From positions 1 to 64,000 of the forward strand of contig CAILNT010000031.1 in assembly GCA_903835655.1 (NCBI GenBank): DNA of 64,000 nt, in the 5' to 3' direction. The stretch comes from an uncultured Pseudomonadota bacterium (lineage in GTDB: Bacteria; Pseudomonadota; Gammaproteobacteria; Burkholderiales; Thiobacillaceae). This document shows positions 1 through 8,100 of this stretch, one piece after another (position 1 is the stretch's first letter; every line of letters starts with the position of its first letter). Both the position numbers and the translations under genes were made by a program. Below the pieces are notes generated by a model. That model saw only the letters and a program-made list of their open reading frames with translations. It did not search any database and had not been told where the DNA came from.

Positions 1-216
1 GGCAACCAGAGACTTGGCCGACGTATTCCGGCGGCCTGGTCGGTTGGCGGGTAGTTCCATCAGTGAGGGATCCGTTCATCCTTGATTCCTCAGTCGACCG
101 CTCATCTTCCCCCGTGAAGCCCATGAACACTGAGGATTGCGCCTTCGATCACGCTCACCCTTTGGGTGAACCCGCTACGCACCCGCGCACGGCAGGCGAC
201 GCCTGGCAGCGTTGTA

Positions 217-360
217 CCCGCGCGGGGTACGCCGGATTCGTAAGGCGGTCGAGCCGCCAACGACTCCGCTGCTCCTCCTTGCAGGGAGCGGCCATGCGCG
301 TCGTCGCGCACCCGCAAGGGGTAGGCCGGATTCGTACGCGCTCAAGCGCTACGACTCCGC
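217..360 (+). repeat. Two-unit degenerate direct repeat with variable stems
   Basis: Unit 1 begins at 217 and unit 2 at 311, a 94-base period. Each begins with a CCCGC-NN-GGGG hairpin, followed by TA, one variable base and the shared string GCCGGATTCGTA. A small unit-specific stem follows (GGCGG/CCGCC at 244-258, GCGC/GCGC at 338-349), and then ACGACTCCGC. The conserved flanks with compensating stem sequences suggest a structured repeat family rather than chance, but I do not recognise it by name. Confidence 0.5.
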
Positions 361-715
361 GCCCTTGCCAGCCAACGCGCCAGACACACACTCGGGTGTG
401 TTCAACTGAGGATTCAAGGATGAACGGCTTTGCCGGAGGAGGGCATGGGCCGCTTTTCAAAACGCCCATACGGACGGCCCCATGAGTCATGCCTATGGGG
501 TGCGGGTGAGACCGAACGGGCCGCGCGACAGGAGAGTGAACCGACTGTCCTTTGGCGGCGCCCAGCGCCTGGTCGCCAGAATCGCTTGCGAGGCCAGGTC
601 GATGACCGAAATCGGAGATTGGTGGGTTTTCGGCCGACAAGGAGAAAATGCACCGATATGTATCACTCCCCATAACGCAATAGGCACCGAAAAGGTGCAC
701 AACAGGGCCTTGGTA

Positions 716-777
716 CGTATATATATACGCCATGGCTCCGTATGTATTACCACCGTTATGGTAATAAGCTATATATT
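716..777 (+). promoter_or_regulatory. Candidate ModE operator and modE promoter region
   Basis: The perfect palindrome CGTATATATATACG occupies 716-729. A second inverted repeat has ATTACCA (746-752) and TGGTAAT (759-765) arms around six bases. A GCTATATATTG string follows, and TATATT at 772-777 could be a -10 element. ModE proteins are known to bind TATATA-rich inverted sites at molybdate operons, so autoregulation of the modE operon is a reasonable inference. The site does not match a consensus I can align exactly. Confidence 0.4.
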
Positions 778-809
778 GTCACCGATCAATCACGAGCAAG
801 GACAAGCGT

Positions 810-1598
810 ATGCATCTGGTCGGACGCATCTACCTGGACACCGACGAGGGCGTCCTGCTGGCTGGCCAACGCGTGCATCTGCTTGAAGCCATAGCGCGGC
901 ACGGCTCCATCCAAAAAGCATCCAAAGAACTCGGCCAGTCCTACAAGACGGCCTGGGACGCGGTGAATTCCATGAACAACCTGTGCGATCAGCCCCTGGT
1001 GCTGCGCGAGGTGGGCGGCCGGCGCGGCGGCGGCAGCCAGCTCACCGAGCACGGCCGCAACATGATCAAGCTGTTCCGCGCCGTGGAGGAGGAATACCAG
1101 CGCGCCCTCGACAAGCTGGGCGGCAACCTGGCCGACATGCGCAACTTCAACCGCCTGCTCAACCGCTTTTCCATGAAGACCAGCGCGCGCAACCAGTTCC
1201 ACGGCGTCATCACCGCCCTGATCCAGGGGCCGGTGAATTTCGAGGTGCGATTGCGCCTGGACGACCGCAACGAGATCGTCGCCGTGATCACCAACGACAG
1301 CGCCGAGAACCTGGAATTGCGCGTAGGCATGGAGGTGCTCGCCCTGGTGAAAGCCCCTTCGGTACTGCTGTTCACCGACACCCAGATCAAGGTCTCCACC
1401 CGCAACAAGCTCTGGGGAACGGTCTACGACCTGCGCGTGGGCGTGGTGAACACCGAGGTCACGGTCGCCCTGCCCAGCGGCAAGTCGGTCATCGCCGTGG
1501 TCACCAGTAACAGCTGCGAGGAGCTCGGGCTTTCCGTGGGCACCCCGGTATGCGCCGCCTTCAAGTCTTCCAGCGTGATCCTCGCGGTCATGAGCTGA
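810..1598 (+). CDS. modE: Molybdenum-dependent transcriptional regulator ModE
   Basis: A 262-residue cytoplasmic DNA-binding protein that senses molybdate and controls molybdate uptake and molybdoenzyme genes. The N-terminal winged helix-turn-helix spans about residues 20-90 (SIQKASKELGQSYKTAW is the recognition region). Two MOP/TOBE molybdate-binding domains follow at about 124-188 and 196-260, each opening with an S-[AT]-R-N motif. This is the full ModE architecture and usual length. The start at 810 has AAGGACA a few bases upstream. It is the first gene of a modE-modA-modB-modC-modD series on the same strand, with gaps of only 10-50 bases, so one operon is likely. The AT-rich palindromes just upstream suggest it controls its own transcription. 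Confidence 0.95.
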   Translation: MHLVGRIYLDTDEGVLLAGQRVHLLEAIARHGSIQKASKELGQSYKTAWDAVNSMNNLCDQPLVLREVGGRRGGGSQLTEHGRNMIKLFRAVEEEYQRALDKLGGNLADMRNFNRLLNRFSMKTSARNQFHGVITALIQGPVNFEVRLRLDDRNEIVAVITNDSAENLELRVGMEVLALVKAPSVLLFTDTQIKVSTRNKLWGTVYDLRVGVVNTEVTVALPSGKSVIAVVTSNSCEELGLSVGTPVCAAFKSSSVILAVMS

Positions 1599-1627
1599 AT
1601 CTCTTCTCCAACCTCAAAGGTATCACC

Positions 1628-2383
1628 ATGCAACTCGCCAAACTGCTAGCCCGCTTCGTCGCTCTCTCCACCCTGCCCCTGCTGGCATTCCACGCCGACG
1701 CCGGCGAAGTCCGCGCCGCCGTGGCCGCCAACTTCACCGTGCCGGTGCAGAAAATCGCCGAGCAGTTCCAGGCCGACACCGGCCACACCGTGAAGCTCAG
1801 CTACGGCTCCACCGGCAAGTTCTATTCCCAGATCAAGAACGGCGCCCCCTTCGACGTGCTCCTGGCCGCCGACGACGAGACGCCGAAGAAGATGGCCAAG
1901 GAAGGCCTGGGCGACGCCGCCAGCGAATTCACCTACGCCATCGGCAAGCTGGTGCTGTGGAGCAAGAAACCGGGTTACGTCGATGCCGCCGGCCATGTGC
2001 TGCAGCGTGGCTTCAACAAGCTCGCCATCGCCAATCCCAAGCTGGCCCCCTACGGCCTGGCCGCCCAGGAAACTCTGGAAAGCCTGGGCCTGTGGAGCGG
2101 TGTGAAGGGCCGCATCGTCATGGGGGAAAGTATCAGCCAAACCCTGCAATTCGCCGACACCGGCAACGCCGACCTGGCCTTCGTCGCCCTGTCGCAAACC
2201 ATCGCCAAGCCGGGCCCGGGTTCCTCCTGGGTGGTGCCGCAGCACCTCTACAACTCGATCCGCCAGGACGCCATCCTCCTGGCCCATCCCCAGGACAAGC
2301 TTGCCGCCGAGGCCTTCCTCAAGTACCTGAAGGGCGCCAAGGCGACCCTGGTGATCAAGGCCTACGGCTACGCAATGCCGTAA
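1628..2383 (+). CDS. modA: Molybdate ABC transporter substrate-binding protein
   Basis: A 251-residue periplasmic receptor that binds molybdate (and usually tungstate) and delivers it to ModBC. The start at 1628 gives a standard signal peptide (MQLAKLLARF followed by a hydrophobic stretch and FHADA). The mature protein begins with EVRAAVAANFT, the usual ModA opening. The LSYGSTGKFYSQIKNGAPFD segment is the family ligand-binding motif. An in-frame start at 1550 would put residues before the signal peptide and overlap modE, so I reject it. It lies 29 bases after modE and 33 before modB. Length and sequence are normal for the family. Confidence 0.95.
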   Translation: MQLAKLLARFVALSTLPLLAFHADAGEVRAAVAANFTVPVQKIAEQFQADTGHTVKLSYGSTGKFYSQIKNGAPFDVLLAADDETPKKMAKEGLGDAASEFTYAIGKLVLWSKKPGYVDAAGHVLQRGFNKLAIANPKLAPYGLAAQETLESLGLWSGVKGRIVMGESISQTLQFADTGNADLAFVALSQTIAKPGPGSSWVVPQHLYNSIRQDAILLAHPQDKLAAEAFLKYLKGAKATLVIKAYGYAMP

Positions 2384-2416
2384 CAAGCCTGACCCGGTTG
2401 ACCACCTGTTGACGCC

Positions 2417-3085
2417 ATGACCCACGACGACTTCATCGCCATCTGGCTCACCCTCAAGCTGGCCGGCGTCACCACGGCTGTGCTACTGCTCATCGCCACC
2501 CCCATCGCCTGGTGGCTGGCGCATACCCGGTCCATCTGGAAATCGCCCCTGGGCGCCCTGGTCAACCTGCCCCTGGTGATGCCGCCCACGGTGCTGGGCT
2601 TCTACCTGCTTCTGGCCCTGGGGCCGCAAGGGCCGGTGGGGCATTTCACCGAATCCTTGGGGCTGGGCCGCCTGCCCTTCACCTTCTGGGGCCTGGTGGT
2701 GGGGTCAGTGCTGTTCTCCATGCCCTTTGCGGTGCAGCCGATCCAGAACGCCTTCGAGGCCATGGGACCGCGTCCCATGGAAGTGGCCGCCACCCTGCGC
2801 GCCGGTTTCCTGGATCGTTTCCTCAGCGTCGCCCTGCCCCTGGCGCGGCCCGGTTTCCTCACCGCCGTGGTGCTGGCCTTCTCCCACACCGTGGGGGAAT
2901 TCGGCGTGGTGCTGATGCTGGGCGGCAACATTCCCGGCGAAACCCAGGTGCTGTCGATCGCCATCTACAACCATGTGGAAATGCAGGAATACGGCCCCGC
3001 CCACTGGCTGGCCGGCGGTATGGCGGCGTTCTCCTTCGTGGTGCTGTTGAGCCTCAATCTATTAGCCCGGAGGCGAGAGACATGA
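2417..3085 (+). CDS. modB: Molybdate ABC transporter permease
   Basis: A 222-residue inner-membrane permease of the ModABC importer with about five to six predicted membrane segments, the first being [20 protein letters not shown]. The cytoplasmic EAA loop that contacts the ATPase is visible as [20 protein letters not shown], with the following [20 protein letters not shown] segment is typical of ModB. The length matches the family. A 15-codon open frame starts inside the stop codon (3082-3129) before modC and is probably not a gene. Confidence 0.95.
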   Translation: MTHDDFIAIWLTLKLAGVTTAVLLLIATPIAWWLAHTRSIWKSPLGALVNLPLVMPPTVLGFYLLLALGPQGPVGHFTESLGLGRLPFTFWGLVVGSVLFSMPFAVQPIQNAFEAMGPRPMEVAATLRAGFLDRFLSVALPLARPGFLTAVVLAFSHTVGEFGVVLMLGGNIPGETQVLSIAIYNHVEMQEYGPAHWLAGGMAAFSFVVLLSLNLLARRRET

Positions 3086-3133
3086 GCCAGGCCATCGCTG
3101 CGCTCAGCACATCCCGCGGACGGGGGTGAAACC

Positions 3134-4201
3134 ATGAGCATCCGCGCCCGTTTCCAGCTGGATCGTGGCGAGTTCCGCCTCGACGTGGATCTCGACCTGC
3201 CCGGTCGCGGCGTCACCGCCCTGTTCGGCCCCTCCGGTTCCGGCAAGACCACGCTGCTGCGCCTCATCGCCGGCCTGGAGCGCGCCCCCGGCTACCTGGA
3301 AGTGAACGGCGAGGTGTGGCAGGACGAAACCCACTTTCTGCCCACCCACCGGCGCTCCCTGGGCTATGTGTTCCAGGAAGCCAGCCTATTCCCGCATCTG
3401 TCCGCCCAGCGCAACCTGGAATACGGAATGAAGCGGGTGCCGGCAGCCCAGCGGCGAGTGGATCTGGACCGGGTGCTGGACTTGCTGGGCATAGGCCACC
3501 TGCTGGAACGCAAACCCGATCGCCTCTCGGGGGGAGAGCGCCAGCGCGTGGCCATCGGCCGTGCCCTGCTCACCAGCCCGCGCGTGCTGCTGATGGATGA
3601 ACCCCTGTCGGCCCTGGACCTGGCGCGCAAGCAGGAAATCCTGCCCTACCTGGAGCGCCTGCACGACGAGTTGGACATACCCATCCTCTATGTCAGCCAT
3701 GCCCCGGACGAGGTGGCGCGCCTGGCCGACCATATCGTCGCCCTGGACAACGGCCGCGCCGTAGCCGAGGGTCCACTGGCCGCCACCCTGGCCCGCCTGG
3801 ATCTACCCATCCGCCTGGGCGAAGACGTCGGGGTGGTGCTCGACGCGGTGATCGGTGAGCACGACGAAGCCTGGCATCTGGTCCGCGCCGATTTTGCCGG
3901 CGGGGGCCTATGGGTGCGCGATAACGGACTGCCCAGCGGTCACCACGTCCGCGTGCGCATCCTGGCTCGTGACGTCAGCCTGTCGCTCAGCCACCAGGAA
4001 GACACCAGCATCCAGAACCTGTTGCAGGGCTGCGTCAGCCAGATCGCCGACGACAACCACCCGGCCCTCGTCCTGGTTCGAGTCCATGTAGGCGAGGCGC
4101 CCATCGTCGCACGCCTCACCAAACGCTCTGCGTCCACCCTCGGCCTTGTCCCCGGCAAAGCAGTCTGGGTCCAGATCAAGGCCGTAGCACTGATCGGCTG
4201 A
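3134..4201 (+). CDS. modC: Molybdate ABC transporter ATP-binding protein
   Basis: A 355-residue cytoplasmic ATPase that powers ModAB. It shows Walker A (GPSGSGKTT, about residues 33-41), the ABC signature LSGGERQRVAIGRAL (about 131-145) and Walker B (VLLMDEP) followed by SALD. The C-terminal part (about 290-355) is a MOP/TOBE molybdate-binding domain, a hallmark of ModC that allows trans-inhibition by molybdate. It is fourth in the mod operon, and modD starts 9 bases after its stop. Confidence 0.95.
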   Translation: MSIRARFQLDRGEFRLDVDLDLPGRGVTALFGPSGSGKTTLLRLIAGLERAPGYLEVNGEVWQDETHFLPTHRRSLGYVFQEASLFPHLSAQRNLEYGMKRVPAAQRRVDLDRVLDLLGIGHLLERKPDRLSGGERQRVAIGRALLTSPRVLLMDEPLSALDLARKQEILPYLERLHDELDIPILYVSHAPDEVARLADHIVALDNGRAVAEGPLAATLARLDLPIRLGEDVGVVLDAVIGEHDEAWHLVRADFAGGGLWVRDNGLPSGHHVRVRILARDVSLSLSHQEDTSIQNLLQGCVSQIADDNHPALVLVRVHVGEAPIVARLTKRSASTLGLVPGKAVWVQIKAVALIG

Positions 4202-4210
4202 GACCCACCC

Positions 4211-5080
4211 ATGAGCCACCTGAATCGCGTCCTATCCGACGCCGCCCTGTCCCGATTGCTGGCCGAAGATGTGCCCTATGGCGACCTCACCTCGGAATAC
4301 CTCGGCATCGACAAGCAACCGGCCCGACTCAGCTTCACCGCCCGCGCCGGCATGACCGTGTGCGGCAGCGAAGAGGCCGTGCGTCTGTTCCAGTTGGCCG
4401 GCGCCGATGCCACGCTCGCCGCCCCATCTGGTGCCTATTGCGATGGCCTGTTGCTCTCGGCGCAAGGCGACGCCGCCACCTTGCACCGGGTCTGGAAAAT
4501 CGCCCAGGTGCTGATGGAACTCTATTCCGGCATCGCCAGTGCCACCGCGGGCATCGTCAAGAGCCTGCACGAGGCAGGTTTCGCCACCCCCCTGGCTTGC
4601 ACGCGCAAGCACTTTCCGGGGACCAAACCGATGACCGTCAAGGCGGTACGCTGCGGCGGCGCAACCATGCACCGGCTAGGCCTCTCGGAAACCCTGCTGC
4701 TGTTCCACGAACACCGCATCTTCCTCGACGAAGCTCCCGCCGCCACGGTCGCTCGTCTCCATGCAGCGTTGCCCGAGCGCCGACTGGTGGTCGAGGTAGC
4801 GGATTCGGCCGAAGCCCTGCTCTGGGCCAAAGCCGGCGCGCCGGTGCTGCAACTGGAACGCTTCGGTCCCGGCCAGGTCGCAGCACTCAGAAATGAACTG
4901 GTGTTGGCCCGGCTCGAAACGGTACTGGCCGTGGCCGGCGGCGTGCGCGGCGACAACGCCGTCGCCTACGCCGCCTCCGGGGCGGATATCCTGGTCAGTT
5001 CCGCACCCTACAACGCGCCGCCCAAGGATGTGAAAGTCGAGTTCTCCCGCATGGGTGGTCACTCGCGGCCCAACGCCTAG
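4211..5080 (+). CDS. modD: ModD protein (NadC-like phosphoribosyltransferase family)
   Basis: A 289-residue protein homologous to nicotinate-nucleotide pyrophosphorylase (NadC), of the branch found in molybdate operons. The TRKHFPGTKPMTVKAV segment (about residues 132-147) is the family phosphoribosyl-binding motif, and LLFHEHRIF follows as in ModD. The biological role of ModD is not firmly established. The operon position ties it to molybdenum metabolism rather than NAD synthesis. It begins 9 bases after modC and ends 10 bases before cowN, which supports co-transcription. The alternative, a true NadC, is less likely because of the context and the HFPGTK variant. Confidence 0.85.
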   Translation: MSHLNRVLSDAALSRLLAEDVPYGDLTSEYLGIDKQPARLSFTARAGMTVCGSEEAVRLFQLAGADATLAAPSGAYCDGLLLSAQGDAATLHRVWKIAQVLMELYSGIASATAGIVKSLHEAGFATPLACTRKHFPGTKPMTVKAVRCGGATMHRLGLSETLLLFHEHRIFLDEAPAATVARLHAALPERRLVVEVADSAEALLWAKAGAPVLQLERFGPGQVAALRNELVLARLETVLAVAGGVRGDNAVAYAASGADILVSSAPYNAPPKDVKVEFSRMGGHSRPNA

Positions 5081-5090
5081 GGAAACGCAT

Positions 5091-5456
5091 ATGGAACCCG
5101 ATCTCCTTCACGTTTCCGGTCAGGAAGTCCCCCCGGACCGTTACAAGACCTTTGATGGCATCGACTGCGACGGCAAGGCCCGCCGCGTCATGGAATGCAT
5201 CGAACGCAACATGACTGGTCCGGGAAGCGAGCACCGCTTCCTGAAATACTTCATGGCCAAGCGTGCGCCGAAGAGCGGCCCCATCCCGGACGATCTGTTC
5301 CTCCTGCATTCCAACCTCAATCAGATTCGTGAATTTCTTGAGGGGTGCAATGACCAGCCCTGGACCTGCTCTTGCAACTGGATGAGACCTGTTGCTGATG
5401 GCGCCGAATTAGCCGCAGCCTCGCCGGGTCGCGGACCCGCCAGCGTCGCCCCGTAG
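5091..5456 (+). CDS. cowN: N2-fixation sustaining protein CowN with frameshifted C-terminus
   Basis: CowN protects nitrogenase from carbon monoxide and is about 93 residues long. The DRYKTFDGIDCDGKARRVME start, the DDLFLLHSNLNQIREF segment and the overall spacing match the family. After GCNDQ (codon ending at 5357) the frame changes. The frame used from 5360 encodes LDLLLQLDETCC and a stop at 5396-5398, the expected family ending, while the actual frame reads WTCSCNW and runs on to 5456. One missing base near 5358 explains this. The start at 5091 has a GGGAAAC upstream, 10 bases after modD. It may be a real mutation or a sequencing error. If real, the cysteine tail is lost but most of the domain remains. 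Confidence 0.85.
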   Translation: MEPDLLHVSGQEVPPDRYKTFDGIDCDGKARRVMECIERNMTGPGSEHRFLKYFMAKRAPKSGPIPDDLFLLHSNLNQIREFLEGCNDQPWTCSCNWMRPVADGAELAAASPGRGPASVAP

Positions 5457-5595
5457 CGTCCGTGCACCCCTGCGGCAGCAGAGCTGATCGGGTGGCGTTT
5501 GTAGGCTCAACGTAACCGGTATCCACGCGGCGTTCTTCCCATTGCCTGGCAGATGAAGAGAATGCCTCCCATGTCAACAGGGCGCGGGGTGCGGA

Positions 5596-5898
5596 ATGGA
5601 AACGGGTCGGAAGAATCGGCGTAGCCGGGATGAGTGGCGGGCGCTGTTGCGGCGCTTCGAGGAAAGCGATTTGAGTCTGGCGGCTTTTTGTCGGGCGGAG
5701 GCCGTCAGCGTGGCGAGTGTTCAGCGCTGGCGCGGCCTGTTCGGTCACCGCGTCGGGCAGGATGTCCAACAGATCGAGGCGACCAAGCCAGCCTTCGTCG
5801 ATCTCGGCGCGTTGCCGCCGGCGACCGGTCAGGCCGCGCGTTTCGAGTTGACGCTCGATCTAGGTAGCGGCCAGGTACTCCACCTGGTGCGTGGCTGA
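5596..5898 (+). CDS. tnpA: IS66 family accessory protein TnpA
   Basis: A 100-residue protein with a basic helix-turn-helix N-terminus (RDEWRALLRRFEESDLSLAA, then FCRAEAVSVASVQRWR). This is the usual IS66 TnpA opening, a DNA-binding accessory protein required for transposition in complete elements. The C-terminal half (FVDLGALPP, FELTLDLGSGQVLHLVRG) also matches the family. It appears full length, but its partners are truncated or lost, so the element is not expected to move. Confidence 0.8.
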   Translation: METGRKNRRSRDEWRALLRRFEESDLSLAAFCRAEAVSVASVQRWRGLFGHRVGQDVQQIEATKPAFVDLGALPPATGQAARFELTLDLGSGQVLHLVRG

Positions 5899-6041
5899 TG
5901 TTCTTCCCCGAGGGCCAGATTCGGGTTCACCTTTATGGTCAGCCGGTGGACATGCGCAAGTCCTTCGATGGTCTCTCAGCCTGTCGGGGCAGTTCTAGCG
6001 GCCGAGCTCAGGTCGCCGATCGCGAAAACCGGCCCCGGTGA
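5898..6041 (+). pseudogene. tnpB: IS66 TnpB, truncated
   Basis: The start codon overlaps the tnpA stop by one base, as in intact IS66 elements. The first 28 codons (MFFPEGQIRVHLYGQPVDMR and then KSFDGLSA) are classic TnpB. After about 5981 the reading frame enters unrelated sequence and stops at 6041. The other roughly 85 residues are missing, so this is a broken gene and marks one deletion junction of the element. Confidence 0.75.
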
Positions 6042-6264
6042 GGCCGGCACGGTTCAGGTCGCGTTGGTCGTCACGACCGCGGACATGCCCGCTTCAATTT
6101 TTTCGTTCCCCGTTATCTTATCCGGGGGACTCTGCTACCATAAACCGGCCCAATGAAGTGGTTACTAAGTGACCCTTTGCAACCGTTTCGGTATGCCACC
6201 GCGGCAATAAAATCTAAACCAGTATCGCGACGTTATCGTCCTGTCCGGACATCGAGGGTCTCAC

Positions 6265-6390
6265 ATGCTAAAAGTTCTGTTTGGTTCATCCACCGGCATC
6301 CTGTCCATCATTACCGTGGCGGGCGCCATCGCCGTCGTCGCGGGATGGGCGATCTACTGGTACATGAAATTCGGCAAAGACGACAAGTAA
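6265..6390 (+). CDS. 41-residue single-pass membrane peptide (DUF3149-like)
   Basis: A small gene encoding MLKVLFGSSTGILSIITVAG and a second hydrophobic stretch, ending KFGKDDK. One strong membrane helix spans about residues 9-33, with a charged C-terminal tail. The opening LFGSSTG-LS resembles small DUF3149-type membrane proteins of Betaproteobacteria; this assignment is from memory and not aligned. About 224 bases separate it from the IS66 remnant and 143 from the converging OmpA-like gene. Function is unknown. The ribosome binding site is weak (GAGGGTCTCAC). Confidence 0.55.
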   Translation: MLKVLFGSSTGILSIITVAGAIAVVAGWAIYWYMKFGKDDK

Positions 6391-6482
6391 CCGTTCATGG
6401 CCGTAGGCCGCCCCCGTTCAGGCAAGCCATGGCCATGAACGGGACGTTCTCTGCCAGGTGAGTGCGCCCTGCCGGGCGCACC

Positions 6483-6516
6483 AAAAAAACGGGCCGCCCT
6501 TGCGAGCGGCCCGTTT
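6483..6516 (-). terminator. Rho-independent terminator of the OmpA-like gene
   Basis: An 11-bp perfect stem (AAACGGGCCGC at 6487-6497 with GCGGCCCGTTT at 6506-6516) encloses an 8-base loop. On the minus strand it is followed by seven T residues (6489-6483), the classical terminator form. It lies 17 bases beyond the stop of the minus-strand OmpA-like gene. On the plus strand only three T follow, so it probably acts mainly for that gene. Confidence 0.85.
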
Positions 6517-6533
6517 CGGTCAGAGTTCCCGCC

Positions 6534-7397
6534 TTAGTTGAGGGGGCGTAGGTCCACGCGGCGGTTCTTCATGCGCCCTTCTTCCAGGTAGTTGTTGGCG
6601 ACCGGGTTGGCTTCACCGTAGCCCTTGGCGCTGAGGCGGTCGGCGGCGATGCCGTGGGCGATGAAATAGTCCATCACGGCCTTGGCGCGGCGGCTGGACA
6701 GGTCCAGGTTGTGCGCACTGCCGCCCCGGCTGTCGGTATAGCCGGCGACTTCCACCTTGAACTCGGGATAGCGCTTCAGGGTAGCGGTCGCTTCGTCGAG
6801 TATGACATCGCTTTCATGGCGCAGGACATCGGAGTCGTTGTCGAAGCGCACGCCTTCGAGCTTCAAGGTCTTGGGCAGGGGGCAACCCGTGGCGTCGACG
6901 CGAACGCCGGCGGGGGTGTTGGGACACTGGTCGAGGCGGTCGACGATGCCGTCGCCGTCGCTGTCGAGTTCGCAGCCACGGGCATCCACCTTGGCGCCGG
7001 CGACCGTGTCGGGACACTGATCGAGGCGATCGACCACGCCGTCATGGTCGCTGTCCAGTTCGCAGCCACGGGCATCCACCTTGGCGCCCGCGGGGGTGTT
7101 GGGGCACTGGTCGATGGCATCCGGCACACCATCGTCATCGCTGTCGATCGGAGCTGCCTTTACAACCGGCGCCGCGACCGGCACCGCGACCTTGGCTTCG
7201 ACGGAGCCGGCGCAAGGGGCTTCGAGCAGGCCGCGGCCGGGACAGCCTATGGTCTTGTAAAGGTCGTAGCCCGTGGTCTTGCCGGTGGAACTGGCCGGGT
7301 TGGACGGGTTGTAGTAAGGCGTTTCCGCCAGGACATTCAGGCTGGCCAGCAGGCCCAAGCCCAGGCCGCTCAACACGGCATTGCGGGGATTACGCAT
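6534..7397 (-). CDS. OmpA family outer-membrane protein with thrombospondin type 3 repeats
   Basis: A 287-residue exported protein. The start at 7397 gives a signal peptide (MRNPRNAVLSGLGLGLLASL, cleaved near LAE). The middle has three acidic calcium-type repeats of the pattern DSDxDGVxDxxDQCPxT (about residues 88-180). The C-terminal part is an OmpA peptidoglycan-binding domain ending with the RRAKAVMDYFIAHGI and YGEANPVANN motifs. A longer in-frame start at 7751 would add nonsense residues and is rejected. It probably anchors the outer membrane to the cell wall. Downstream is a strong terminator. The DUF4197 gene lies 40 bases upstream on the same strand. Confidence 0.9.
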   Translation of the reverse strand: MRNPRNAVLSGLGLGLLASLNVLAETPYYNPSNPASSTGKTTGYDLYKTIGCPGRGLLEAPCAGSVEAKVAVPVAAPVVKAAPIDSDDDGVPDAIDQCPNTPAGAKVDARGCELDSDHDGVVDRLDQCPDTVAGAKVDARGCELDSDGDGIVDRLDQCPNTPAGVRVDATGCPLPKTLKLEGVRFDNDSDVLRHESDVILDEATATLKRYPEFKVEVAGYTDSRGGSAHNLDLSSRRAKAVMDYFIAHGIAADRLSAKGYGEANPVANNYLEEGRMKNRRVDLRPLN

Positions 7398-7437
7398 ATT
7401 CGGCTCCAGTTCTATCGTTGGTGAGTAAGAGGGGAAA

Positions 7438-8100
7438 TCAATTCGGCATTCCGAAAACCTTGCCGCCCGGGCGGCGCATGCGGATCGAGTGTTCTTCTTC
7501 GGCCAGCAGAGTATAAAAACCGTCCAGCGCCCGGTGGTCGACGTAGTCCTCCACCGTGGCCCGGTCGCTCTTGATGCGTGCCAGCAGGGCCAGCTTGCCG
7601 GCCATGGCGTTATAGGCGCGCACCAGGTCGCCACGCTCGGCTGCGGCATGGACCAGGGGCGCCAGTTTCTCGTCGAACTGCGCCTCCGTGTTCTTGCGGA
7701 ACCATGCGGTGGTGGCACCATCCCCCGCGGCCAGGAGGGCTTTGGCGTCATCGATGCTCAGCCGGCGCACGGCTTGCTGCATGAGGTCGCTTACCTCGGG
7801 AACGGCGGCTTCGGCGGTACGATTCATCGCCAGGATCAGGTCGTCGACCTCCTTGCCCAGCCCCAGGCTGCGTAGGACGCCCTCGGCCCTGGCAAAGTTC
7901 TTCGGCAGGCCGATCTTGACCCTGGGATTGCCGAAATAGCCGTTTTCCCTACCCAGCCTGGAGAGGCTGGCGCGCGTGCCCTGGTAGAGCCCGTCGCGCA
8001 GCGCCCGAGAGGCTTCGTCGGAGGTGATGACAGACCCGTCGGTGGAGTAGGCCGGCGTGGCGCAGGCGAGCAGGGCAAGGAGGAGAATGCGCGGCTTCAT
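7438..8100 (-). CDS. DUF4197 domain-containing exported protein
   Basis: A 220-residue protein with an N-terminal signal peptide ([20 protein letters not shown]). The rest matches the DUF4197 family as I know it, including [20 protein letters not shown] and FxNPxVKIxLP-type segments and a C-terminal [20 protein letters not shown]. The function is not known. The start codon overlaps the mscL stop in an ATGA, so the two are translationally linked. Confidence 0.8.
   Translation of the reverse strand: MKPRILLLALLACATPAYSTDGSVITSDEASRALRDGLYQGTRASLSRLGRENGYFGNPRVKIGLPKNFARAEGVLRSLGLGKEVDDLILAMNRTAEAAVPEVSDLMQQAVRRLSIDDAKALLAAGDGATTAWFRKNTEAQFDEKLAPLVHAAAERGDLVRAYNAMAGKLALLARIKSDRATVEDYVDHRALDGFYTLLAEEEHSIRMRRPGGKVFGMPN

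Larger units (their letters stand above)
1..809. other. Gene-poor region upstream of modE
   Basis: I see no convincing protein gene here. Several overlapping open frames exist on both strands, but none has a recognisable domain, a good ribosome binding site or a consistent frame preference. The stretch is rich in secondary structure. It has a two-unit degenerate repeat (217-360), an imperfect palindrome at 445-469 and a hairpin with CCCCAT (478-483) and ATGGGG (495-500) arms. The last 100 bases become AT-rich and carry palindromes that look like the modE control region. The 5' part may be remnant or repetitive intergenic DNA whose origin I do not recognise. Confidence 0.6.
5512..6041 (+). mobile_element. 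IS66-family insertion sequence remnant
   Basis: The first two small genes of an IS66-type element are present in the usual order (tnpA, then tnpB overlapping its stop), but tnpB is cut after about 28 codons and the large transposase tnpC is missing. A GTAACCGGTATCCACGC string at 5512, about 84 bases before tnpA, may be the left inverted repeat; this is inference. The right end cannot be placed. The element lies directly behind cowN and separates the mod operon from the following genes. Confidence 0.65.

Noticed and set aside
155-733. 192-residue minus-strand open frame upstream of modE
   Set aside because: No domain, low-complexity composition of shadow type, overlaps structured repeats and the modE control region.
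3082-3129. 15-codon open frame between modB and modC
   Set aside because: Overlaps the modB stop but has no ribosome binding site and no recognisable function; likely chance.
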